Of a stretch of DNA of 64,000 nt, positions 12,715 to 22,773 are shown one piece after another; the first letter of the stretch is position 1; every line of letters starts with the position of its first letter. Where the stretch lies: the NCBI GenBank assembly GCA_028274465.1, contig CM051456.1:124326880-124390879 (forward strand). The letters run 5' to 3'. Under the pieces are notes generated by a model. That model searched no databases. It was not told the origin of the DNA and saw only the letters and a program-made list of their open reading frames with translations. The position numbers were made by a program, and so were the translations under genes. Source of the stretch: Plantago ovata (taxonomy: Eukaryota; Streptophyta; Magnoliopsida; Lamiales; Plantaginaceae).

Positions 12715-14030
12715 GTTTTCTGCTGCAATGGGAACTTTTTATGTTCTTTTTTGACATTTACTGGTTTCTAACCAGATGGATTTTCTTTTCTCCTGCTGTA
12801 TTGGAATTGTGTTGTTGTATTGTATGTACTTTTGGCACAAGGGTTGAGATCCCCTTGTTGTCTTGAGTCTTGACAGGCTTAATTCAGTTAAATGATGGGA
12901 ATATTTGGATGCGAGTGACAGAGATGGCTTTATATGAACTTGTGATGTAAATATGTTGTAAGGTAAACTCCATGCTATAACCACTCCCCAACAATTGGGG
13001 GCAGTGGATGCTGTGGAGGTGTATAATGTAATGTGTAAATATGTAAAAGAGACGATGCATAGTACAGTATGAGGTTTGTTTGAAAATATCCTAGTACAGT
13101 ATTGTTTTAACAATTGAACTCTAACATTGTAACACAATAAGCTGTATATGCCTGTATATATATCATCTTCTATATTGGATGAAATGAGATCAACTCATCA
13201 AGGTGATGATGTCCAAATTTTAATGTGATGCCAGGACTGATGAATCAACCTGAGTAAGAATGTTTCACAGTTTGGCAAATAAATTATAAGGGCAACAATC
13301 TCAAACAAGATGAAAATTAGGATTAATATACAAATATTTTGTACTTACTCAAATTTATGGATAGACGGGGCAATTGGTTAGGATCCGTACCGATTGGATT
13401 CATATTGGACCAATGTCAATTTTTTTTAATCGTATTCGAATCCTTTGAATAAAATTTAAAAAATTCATCGTAAACTTTTGGTATATATGAATTCGGACAT
13501 GATCAATTAAAAAAATAAAATAAATCGAATTCGGTATAATTATTTTTGGAATTTGTCCGACCTCATTCCAACCTCCGAACTAATTTTAAATATGTAATTT
13601 CACCCTAAACTGCAATTACTAGGTAGCAAATTAATTATTATCATGGATATAGTATATGAACGTAGAAACTTCATAATTAACTTCTTAACTCCTTATAAAA
13701 TTGATTGTTTGAAATTAATAGGTAGTTACAACTTTCAACAGGCTAGTATTTAACTCCTAAAGTTACAGGCTTAGTATTTAACTCCTAAAGTTACAGGCTT
13801 AGTATTTAACTCCTAGAATTGATGGGTAGTTACAGGTTTAGTGCTTTTCTATAGACTACTTGGAGCAAATTCAGTCAAGAAGTATTATTTCCTAGTAACA
13901 AAACGGAGTACTTACAAGCAAATTATTGGTCAAGTTCTATTTCTTTACATTAGGGAAAAAACATAAGATAATTTAGTGGGAATGGTAGGTACTAGCTACA
14001 TGATAGTATGAGAATCATTAGGCCAGCTAT
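12715..14030. other. Intergenic region between F-box/kelch and DUF1365 genes
   Basis: The first 300-400 bases are probably the F-box gene 3' UTR. The rest is AT-rich with no open frame of coding character. A short tandem repeat lies at 13741-13840 and a TATA box at the downstream end. Confidence 0.6.
13741..13840. repeat. 28-bp tandem repeat, about three copies
   Basis: The unit TTAGTATTTAACTCCTAAAG... repeats with a period of 28 bp at 13745, 13773 and 13801. The first two copies are near identical; the third diverges after TTTAACTCCTA. It lies about 260 bases upstream of the DUF1365 start codon. Confidence 0.85.
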
Positions 14031-14034
14031 AGCC

Positions 14035-14042
14035 TATAAATA
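14035..14042 (+). promoter_or_regulatory. TATA box of the DUF1365 gene
   Basis: TATAAATA occurs about 60 bases before the ATG at 14098, followed by a CA-rich stretch near 14065 suitable as a transcription start. Spacing and sequence fit a plant TATA promoter. Confidence 0.6.
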
Positions 14043-14097
14043 GAGAGATGGTAGAAACTCATGTCACACAACACAACTAGAACAACAAATAGTTAAC

Positions 14098-15476
14098 ATG
14101 GAGATGATTTATATGTTCTGCTCTTTCATCTCTACTACAGTCACAGCCTTAATCCTGTCACTCCTCATGCCCTTCCAATACATTCTCCGCCGCATAAGAG
14201 GAGCATCGTATGGTTACGTCGCCCTCTACAAAGCCACTGTGTCCCATGAACGTCGCCATCCTGTGCACCATTCTTTTAGCCACTCGGTTCGATATGCCCT
14301 CATTGACCTTGATGCCGCTACCCATGTGCCACCTAACCACCTCTCTGCCGATGAAGCCCGGCGTGCTGCTGGCACCAATGGGCCTGTGTATGTAACTTAT
14401 ATACTCAGCCCCGTTTATTTCTTTACATTTTTCTTTTCACGGTTTTTACACAAGTGTAGTATTATAAGTATAATAGAACTTGCATAACATGCTATGCATA
14501 CTGATGGTTTTATGCAACACCAGTTATCTACTGACAATCCCTGCTAGCGTGGGATTCGAGCAAAATCCAGTGAGTTTGTTCTATTGCTATGATGTCAAAG
14601 GCTCTACCCGTACTTGGAAGAAATGCATTGTCGAGGTGGTTATACAAATTGTACCCCGTCTTAACAAAAAAGCCCTTTAATTTGGATTTATGAAAGATCT
14701 ACGAACAATATATGAAAATTAATGAAGCGCTTCTTTATCACCTCGTTGCTAACGTAAGTAACTTTCGTCTTGATTCAGGTCACTAATACACCATGGGGTG
14801 AACGAGTATCATACACTTTTGATCCTAAATCAGATGAAGTTTCAAAAACTCTCCATGTCAGCCCTTTCATGGTTAGCTGCAGCCTGGACACTGATTTAGT
14901 TATCTGAATATTATTCTCATGACTTTGCCTTACATCGATCGACTACTAATTAATGTCAGGATATGCTTGGGAACTGGAACATGAGAACAAACGAACCTGG
15001 AGGGGAAAATTTACATGTAATCGTTTCAGTGCAACACCCGAAGCTTGGAAACTACTTCACAGCATCATTGATCGCAAAGAAAATAGCTTCGTATCCATCT
15101 GGGGATTATTCGGTGTTCTTCTGGTTGATGTTATAAAGTCGCATTCTGGATATATTGGCACGTAAGAACTCTCTTCATGTTTCCAAAACTAATGCTATGT
15201 CTGAAATAGATTTCGGATTATTTTTAATGATGCTAGTTTATCATCACACAGGCACTTGAACTTTGGTGGAAAAATGTGAAGTTCATTCCACATCCAAAAT
15301 ATACAAATCCAGACTTCAGACAAGAAGCAGTACTCCGCGATGCAAATATTTTCTGCCCGTTCACACAAAGCAGGGAGGCCAGCACTCGTCAAGATGAAGG
15401 AACTAATGAGGCCATGATCAAAGTCTCAAGCAAACGTTGGTTCGCTTGGAGAGATGCTGGATGGCCATGGAACTAG
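14098..15476 (+). CDS. DUF1365 family protein, frameshifted in exon 4
   Basis: A plant member of the DUF1365 family, whose biochemical role I do not know. Exons 14098-14387, 14524-14635, 14779-14871, 14960-15161 and 15252-15476 join in phase. An N-terminal hydrophobic segment (about residues 6-30) is followed by HERRHPVHHSFSHSVRYALIDLD, then TIPASVGFEQNPVSLFYCYDV, NTPWGERVSY, LHVSPFMDMLGNW and the C-terminal RWFAWRDAGWPWN. Exon 4 is broken: after FFWLM the frame meets TAA at 15134-15136, while KVAFWIYWH continues in another frame. The exon is 202 bp where phase needs 204, consistent with a 2-bp deletion at about 15131-15134. As written the product would stop after about 223 residues and lose the conserved C-terminus. 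It could be a recent pseudogene, a null allele or an assembly error. Confidence 0.75.
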
Positions 15477-15593
15477 CTAAACAAGAGTGTGATTTCAGTT
15501 TCAGCATGTTCTTGATTGCTATTTGCTACTCTTTTACAATAATATTCTTCTATGTTTACTGTAACCTTTTTTTCTTTTCCCATATATAATAAT

Positions 15594-15740
15594 TACACGA
15601 AGCGTGATGGGAATGCGTGTGCGGATCCATTGGCAAAGCTAGGACATGATGTGGAGGGGCTTCACCTTTGGGCGGTGCCACCTCCGTCTCTCCTTTTGTT
15701 TTTAAATAAAGATGTAGAGGACCTTGTCCTCGTAGCGTAG
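15594..15740 (+). pseudogene. Fragment of LINE-type RNase H-like domain
   Basis: The frame reads YTKRDGNACADPLAKLGHD then LWAVPPPSLLLFL and a stop. This matches the C-terminal part of the plant RNase H-like domain found at the end of LINE polyproteins (basic-D-G-N-x-x-A-D-x-L-A-K-L-G, then a PPP segment). No reverse transcriptase is nearby, so it is a remnant. It begins about 120 bases after the DUF1365 stop and could lie in that gene's 3' UTR. Confidence 0.6.
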
Positions 15741-17089
15741 TACTCTTTTGAGTTTTTTATCGATTCAGTTTGAGCAAAAAAAAACTTCCCAGATAAACAT
15801 GCATGTCACTGATCGAATGCGTCAAAGATTGTTGACACTAAATAAAAATAAATATATTTAATTAGGTACTAGGTAATTTGAATTAAATCGAATCAAATTC
15901 ATTTCTAGTATAAATTTCAATTGAGCAAATGTGAACTTAATTGACTTTAACTGATACATTTCTAGTTGTCGTGGACCCTTGTAACATTAGTTGTGGAAAT
16001 TGTAAAATGAATCCCTCACCAGATTTGAGATCAAATTTTAAAAATGGAGAAAAGTAATCTTATATATATAAAAAAAAAATTGAGTTCCAATCCTAAAATA
16101 TTAACAAATCATATTCAAGTATTCCCCTACGATCATACGTGACATTTTCTCATTTAATTAGAATAAAAAATTAAAACATTGTCTCCAAATACTACACTTT
16201 TCTTTGCCTAAATCTAAATATAGTATATCCAAATCTAAATTCAAAATATATAGACATTCCAAGCCACTTCAGATTTTCTATTCTTAGTCAAATGCACAAT
16301 TGTAGAAAATTTCATCAAAACAAACCGATTAAGATATCCTCCATAGAAGAGCTTAATCTTGAACATATCGATCAATATTCATCACGTCAAAATTCCATCA
16401 TTCTAAATATAGTCACACTATTTCGTTTCATCTAAAAACTTCTAAATATAGTCATTTTATTAAAAAAAAAAATTGTGAATTCTTGAAATAGTCAAGTCAT
16501 CCCATATGGCACTCTCCGCTTTAGTAAGGCAGCCTCTGTTCTCATTTGTCTTAAAACTAATTATTTTCAGTTCAGTGTTTATTCTATGGGGGTTATTAAA
16601 CGTAGTAGCAATTTTACTAAACGTTGAAAATTTATTTGTAATTTACAGAATGATTCTTATTTTACAAGTATTACAAATAAATCCCAAACTTACTAAATTC
16701 ATACAAATTATCATAAACAATTGCAAGTATAATAAATTCATCAATTCTACTTTACCACAAGCACTCCCTAAAACAAATACACTCATAAATATAAATTATT
16801 AACATGAAATGATCACTTTAACAAAAAATGATCAAATGATACTTCCGAACTTCCAAAAATTGATAAATTTGATACTAAATTCAAGTGTTCCAAAAATTAA
16901 CATTTAAATTCAAACTAAAAAAAAAAAACAAAACAAAAAAAAATAATCTGGTGATTAGAAGTGGTAGCTGGGCTTGCTGCTTCTTTATTTTAAACAAAAC
17001 TTTATTTTTTTTCAACCTTTTTTTCTCTTTTTTTTTTAAAAAAAAACTTTTATATAAAGTTTATTTAATTATGCACAATACCATATTAT

Positions 17090-17126
17090 TATATATATAT
17101 ATATATATATAATATATATAGATTTA

Positions 17127-17170
<44 letters not shown>

Positions 17171-17270
17171 GATATATATTATAATAATATAGATATATAT
17201 CTATATATATTATATATATATATATATATATATCTTATCATATATAATATATATATTATAATACTATATA
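17090..17270. repeat. TA-rich microsatellite
   Basis: About 180 bp of alternating TA with occasional AATA and GATA interruptions. It can form several overlapping hairpins. Confidence 0.9.
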
Positions 17271-17309
17271 TATCAAGAAAAATACCAACAATAGTCCAAA
17301 ACCATTGTA

Positions 17310-17710
17310 AATGTTATAAATTTATAGATATTTTAGTATCCTTCATAAAATTTTTTTGGTAGATTTAGAAATTAGAAGTACTTTATTCCAAGTACAAATC
17401 AAAAGGTGTGAAATGATGGGTGATGATACTTTATTGTAAATTTACAAATCAAGGTGGAACTGAGTTTTATAAAGCCCCTAAATTTACGAGAGATTTATAA
17501 ATTTATAGATACTTTATTACAAATTTACAAATCAAGGTGTGAAATGAGTTTGATGATATCTCTTGGTGTGTTCTTCAAATTGAATTGAAATATGTTGATT
17601 AGGTTATTGATTTAGGGGCTTGATTTATTTAAGGTGGAATTGTGATGATTTTAAAAGTATTGGGTTAATTTGTAAAATTATAAATTTATAGATACTTTAT
17701 ATAATTTACA
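17310..17710. repeat. Degenerate interspersed repeat
   Basis: The motif TATAAATTTATAGATACTTT recurs near 17315, 17495 and 17675. The associated motif AAATTTACAAATCAAGGTG occurs near 17440 and 17525, with a diverged form near 17390. The pieces look like decayed tandem copies of a unit of about 50-60 bp. Confidence 0.6.
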
Positions 17711-18438
17711 ATAAATTTTCAATTTATGTTTTAATATTTGCCTTCTATCTATGGGGGTTAGTGAAGAGTCAAAACTCAAAACTCAGCTCCTAATCTAAAT
17801 TTAGTGATTACAGAAACAAACCGATCCATCATTCTTTTTCATATCGGAGATAAGATTCATTGGTATTATTCAATAAATTCAATCTCAGGATCACCAAATT
17901 TTAGAACATGTTCAATTCTTTTTGAATTAGTCCAAAAATTCTAATTCTACTGGAAATTGCACCGACGTACAAAATTAAAGTTGGGAAAAACCTATGACAT
18001 ATAAATTAACAATTGAAAAATTATGGTACAAAAATTAAAATAGAGTAAAGTTACCGTATATAACCTAATTTTTTTTTTTCAAATTGTTATATGATTGTTT
18101 ATTTTAATAGATTAAATATTTAGAAAGATATAAGAAGACGTGAAATATATTCCAATATATGAAATATATTTAGGGATACAATATATGGAAGTTTTGATTT
18201 TGAGTATGAGCTTTTCAACGCCATTCAGGTCACTAAATTTTTATTTAATTTTCAAAGAAAATCTGCCAGGCTAGCACAATGATTTTGAAAACTCAAATTC
18301 GAAAATCATCAGTTAGATATAATCACAATGATTTTGACAGTTACTACTTTTTATTTAAAAAAAAAGAGAGAGAGAACCAAAAATAAAAAGTAGAACAAAA
18401 ACGAAGGGTAAAAGAAAAACATTCACAAAAAATCATCA

Positions 18439-18475
18439 TTTATATAGACCCATCCAAAAAGGAAATATTGGCGGG
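18439..18475 (+). promoter_or_regulatory. Putative NUP54 promoter elements
   Basis: A TATA-like TTTATATAG near 18439 lies about 80 bases before the start codon. TTGGCGGG at 18468-18475 resembles an E2F/DP site core. Both are short motifs and could be chance matches. Confidence 0.3.
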
Positions 18476-18525
18476 TAACAATCGGCAGCGTCTAAAATCA
18501 GATCTGACCTAGGGTTCCGCCGAAA

Positions 18526-21500
18526 ATGTTCTCCTCCACTCCCGGCTTCGGCACTCCGTCAACACCGTCCTTCAGCACTCCGAATATCTTCTCCACGCCA
18601 TTCTCCCAACCATCTCAGCCCCAACAGCAGCAGCAGCAGCAAACGCCCTCGCTATTTCAAACGCCTCAGCAGCAGCAAACGCCGTCGTTTTTCCAGACAC
18701 CTCAGCAGCAGCAGCAAACGACGCCGTTCTTCCAGACTCCTCAACCGCAGCAGCCAACCCAGTCACTCTTTCAAACTCCTCAACCTCAACAACAGCAACA
18801 GCAGCAAAATGCATTTAGCTTCGCAACTCCGTCGCCGTTTAATGCCTCCGCCGCCTCGCAACCGCAAGCCTCTCCGTTCAATGCGTTTTCTCCTGCTCCT
18901 CAGCAGCAGCTCACTACGCAGATGGCGCCTGTTGCTCCACTGACCTTGTCTCTGGCTGATCGAGATTTACTGGTAAGTGACGGATCGCTCTGCTACTTTA
19001 ATTTTGATTAAAATTAGGGTTCGATTGAACGATAAACTGTTTTGTTCCTCGCAGGCGATCATAGAAGCGTATAAGGAGGATCCTGGTAACCATAAATATG
19101 CCTTTAAGGTCTGGATTCTACATTTTGATTCTAGCATTCTTTATGATTATTCAACAGCATAGTAAAATGCACTCGAGGAGTTAGCTTAAATGGTAATCTA
19201 GTTAGCTTTGGTTTTGCCTGCTTTATTCTATAGATAAACAAGTACTAAGTAACATACTGCTCGCGTTTGGTTTGAATTGCTTATGGAGTTTGGTATTGTT
19301 TTTTGTTTGGCTGATTAATACAGTATTATTTACATGTGCATCTTATAATTCAGCACGTGATCGAGTTATGCTCAAAACATTTATCATTGAGAAATAGTTA
19401 CGGACTTAGTACTCATCGACATCTTTGTAATTGTTTTGCAGCATCTGTTGTTTAGTGTGACTGATCCACAGTACAGGATAAAGCCTGCGGTTGTATCAGA
19501 TGTGAGTTTACTGTAATCACTTTGACTTGCATTGTATGTATGTCAAGTATCTTTTTCATTGCTAGTTCACATGTGAAGGCTATTGGGTAAGTATGTATGA
19601 TGAATAGTTTGAGCTGTCAGATTATGTGGGCTGAAGCAATGGCAAAACTAGAAGGCATGGAAAGTTCAAAGAGGGAGCGCTTGTGGCCCCAACCTGCTCA
19701 GGGCTTCAAAGATCTCTCACAACGTCTCAAGGTACCTGAACACGATATTGATCAGTGTTGTATCTTACATATGGAGCAAGTACACTAGCTAGTGCTGGTG
19801 CAATATTTGTCTCCGAAACATCTTCTGATTGATTTTATTTTGTTATACCTCAATCATTTGTCTTCTTTAAGTTTATTATAAAACGTCCTGTGTTAGTTTT
19901 CTTCAATAGGTAGGTAATACAAGGTACATAATATATGCTTTTCCAGAAGATTATTGCGACTTTTGAGATCTCTATGCGCCTCAGTTAATGAATTTTCTTA
20001 CTTTTGGTCAGAATATGTTTATGTTGTAACTTGTGAATTGATGAGTATTATGAATCAGAACTATGGCAATGCCATTCTTATTGCATGCAACCTTTTAAAA
20101 ATGAAGTTCTGATTTCAAAGCTAAGCAGTTGTAATTCTAAGACTTACAAGTCAATTTGTTTATTTTTAATTTTTTGAATAAGCTATTAAGAACATCTGAA
20201 GAAGAGGTGCAGGAATGAAAACTCAGTGCACTTAAAGGCGCATGATGTTAACGCTTTAAGCCTTTCAAATTTTGTTTGAATTTTCTCCCTCTTCTTTCCC
20301 TGGGGCATTTATCACGAGTATAGTACACAGACACCGACTTAAAGCTTTAAAGTTCTTTGTAAAGAAATGCTTTGAGATGCTACTGGATTGTAGCATTAAT
20401 TATTATAACCTGGGTGGTGCAGCTTCAAGATGAAGTAATAGTATCAGATTCTGAAAGACTCAAGTCGACGCAGAGTAATGTAAAGATGGTAATATTCTCA
20501 CCGTCTCAGTCAGCTACTTCTTGACAAGGAACCTTTTTAATCTGTCTTCCATTAACAATTATTATTCTTTCATGGCTGCAGCTTCAAAGACACTTACAAG
20601 CTGACACTCTTCCTATGATTCAAAGGATGCAGCAGAAAGAGCAAGGCCTTCAGAGGCGACTTTTGAGGGTGTGGATTTTATCTCTCTTCCGGTTTTATTT
20701 TTACTTGGAAGTGCTATACTTCTAGGTTTTACTCACACTACTCATTAATTTATGGTGTGAGATTTGAATTAGAACGGATGTTCAGCCCCAGATGGGAGAG
20801 CCTTTTCTACACACACACACACATACCACCTTTAAAATGAGTACTCATTTTGTTATGGCCTGTTTGGTTTGGGTGCATTTGAGTGTGTTTTGGTCAAATA
20901 ATACTACACATCTACTATCTGGCCCACCAAAAAGTGCTACCTCATCGTTTGGTAGGTTTGTGAGGCAGCGATTTTCCTACACATTTTAGCCTGCGGGCTT
21001 CCCTCACGGTGTATGAAAATTAGGCCGAAGCACACCAGTTTTCATACATGACCCCCCCATGTATGAAACTTCATCACCTTCAAGTGTACTTTGGGAGGCA
21101 TACGAATTGGCGGTCAACTGTGTACATATGCATAAGTTGTGGTGCTACCAAACGGTATATAAAGAATTAAACACACCACAAACACATCCGGGCTAAAATG
21201 GGCCAAAACACACCACAACTTATGCACATGTACACAGTTGACCGCCAATTTGTACCAAACAGACCATTAGTTAAATAAAGGCTCTCCCAAAGTAGGTGTA
21301 GGATGTTTTAGCTCTCTATCTTGTATTTACTTGACTTCTCCTTTTCTCTGTCATCCCTTAGTTTATACTTTTGAGTGTCTTATGATATACAGGTCATGAG
21401 AATAATAGAGGCGCTGGAGGGGAAAGGTAGTCGGTTGCCTTTGATGAAAGGGGAGGCAGAATTAGCGGAGAAGTTGGCTGGGATCACAAGACAGGTTATC

Positions 21501-22203
21501 TTTTTAATTTCGCTCACTACTATGCTTGACAATTTAAGTCTGATTGATGGACTTTTACTGGATCCATAAATTGCTAACTTGATCTGATCCTAGTCCTTTT
21601 GTATCTTCCCTGACCGGATCCGATCCCCAAAGTCACTTCTTTTTTTTTTTTTTTTTTTTTTTTTGATGTGTGAATCTTAAAAACAATTGGTGGACCCAGG
21701 AACTGATCCAGTTTGGTTTGGATACGTAACTAATAAAATGGATCCATTATGGACCCGATATAGACCAAATTAGACTGATTGCCAGGCCTAAAGTCACAGC
21801 TGTTCCCTTCCCTCTGTGATGAGAGTCTGAGACAACTTACTGGAAATATATATATCTCCGCGCAGTTAAAAGGATCAGGAGCGGAACTTTCTAGACGAGT
21901 ACAGAACCTGCTCACATTATCTCGACTTCAAGCAGATGGGCTGAATGGGGGATCTGTTTATCTTCCAGGATCAACCAAAATTCACGAGCAAAGTCTTGCC
22001 GACATGCAGGAGGTAAATATGAATGGTTTATATTTTTGGGATTCGTTTAATTTCCTCAATTTTTCTAAACTTTATGCTGTTTTGCAAAATAGGTATTGCA
22101 ACAGCAGACAGAAGCTATTGCAAGGCTTGGCAATGTGTTGAAACGAGACATGCGCGACATGGAAATCATTATGGCTGAGGATACAGAAATGATTGATGAC
22201 TAG
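18526..22203 (+). CDS. NUP54: Nucleoporin NUP54
   Basis: Component of the central-channel NUP62 subcomplex of the nuclear pore, contributing to the transport barrier. Nine exons are all phase-consistent: 18526-18972, 19055-19108, 19442-19501, 19621-19731, 20423-20488, 20582-20668, 21393-21494, 21866-22012 and 22093-22203, giving 394 residues. Exon 1 encodes a low-complexity head of Phe-x-Thr-Pro and polyglutamine repeats, with few true FG dipeptides. Then comes QMAPVAPLTLSLADRD and the conserved alpha-helical region (AIIEAYKEDPGNHKYAF, IMWAEAMAKLEGMESS, SQRLKLQDEV, KGEAELAEKLAGITRQ, YLPGSTKIHEQSLADMQE, NVLKRDMRDMEIIMAEDTEM). These blocks match plant NUP54 closely from memory, and the length is close to that of Arabidopsis. 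It converges on GCS1 with 570 bases between stop codons. Intron 6 carries a MITE and intron 7 a putative retroposon. Confidence 0.93.
20856..21266. mobile_element. Tourist/PIF-Harbinger-like MITE in NUP54 intron 6
   Basis: Terminal inverted repeats TGGCCTGTTTGGT (left) and ACCAAACAGACCA (right) are flanked by the trinucleotide TTA on both sides (20853-20855 and 21267-21269), the hallmark target duplication of PIF/Harbinger elements. Inner arms are also inverted: TTGGCGGTCAACTGTGTACA near 21105 and its complement near 21230. About 411 bp, non-coding. Confidence 0.8.
21637..21789 (-). mobile_element. Putative short retroposon with poly(A) tail in NUP54 intron 7
   Basis: A run of about 26 T near 21640-21664, a poly(A) tail if read on the minus strand, begins a segment flanked by the direct repeat AAAGTCAC at about 21629-21636 and 21790-21797. 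This is the structure of a SINE or truncated LINE insertion in minus orientation. I see no clear Pol III A and B boxes. The 8-bp duplication is short, so this is tentative. Confidence 0.4.
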
Positions 22204-22773
22204 AATAGAAGTAGCTAGCACTGTTCGAAGACTTACGCGTACTTTCTGAATATATCTGGTCTTGGTTGAAGTTCTTATGACTAGAAATTTTTTGAGCTCT
22301 GCCTGTCGGAAACTATCCACATTAAACAACTTCTTGATAGTTAAACTGGCCGAGCCTGAAGGACTTCGAGGTATGGAGCTTTTCAGACAAGCAGAAATTG
22401 AGTGCTTATTTTAACGGAGTATGTTTAGAACATCGCAATGAATGTAATTGTATTACTATTGTCGAAAAAGCGATTGTAAAATCTTTACGTTTAAATTGCA
22501 TTTTATCATCTCGAACATAAAATGTTCTGCATCCTTTGACACTAGGTATAAGATAGTTATCTGCTTCACTTTTTTAAATTAATTACTTGTTACTAGAAGT
22601 ACTAAGAATACATAAATCTATCTGCGCAATTCTACAATTTGTCTACTTTAGGCCTTAAAGTTGATGTATGGACTAACAAAATTGTTGCGTATGCATTGTA
22701 TGAATTCGTTTGACCTCCCAAGGCCGAGGAAGAGCTATCTTTTTTGAATAAGTCACATAAGCAAAAGCGAACA
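22204..22773. other. Convergent spacer between NUP54 and GCS1
   Basis: A 570-bp tail-to-tail spacer that should hold both 3' UTRs and polyadenylation signals. No coding potential on either strand. Confidence 0.7.

Larger units (their letters stand above)
15741..18430. other. AT-rich intergenic region
   Basis: No supportable gene. It holds homopolymer A/T runs, a TA/AT microsatellite at 17090-17270 and a degenerate repeat family at 17310-17710. Short open frames at 16506-16802 and 16885-17112 are Leu/Ile/Lys/Asn-rich, as expected from random AT-rich DNA. Confidence 0.7.

Noticed and set aside
16506..17112. Two small hydrophobic or Lys/Phe-rich frames
   Set aside because: Composition is that of random AT-rich DNA; no homology recognised.
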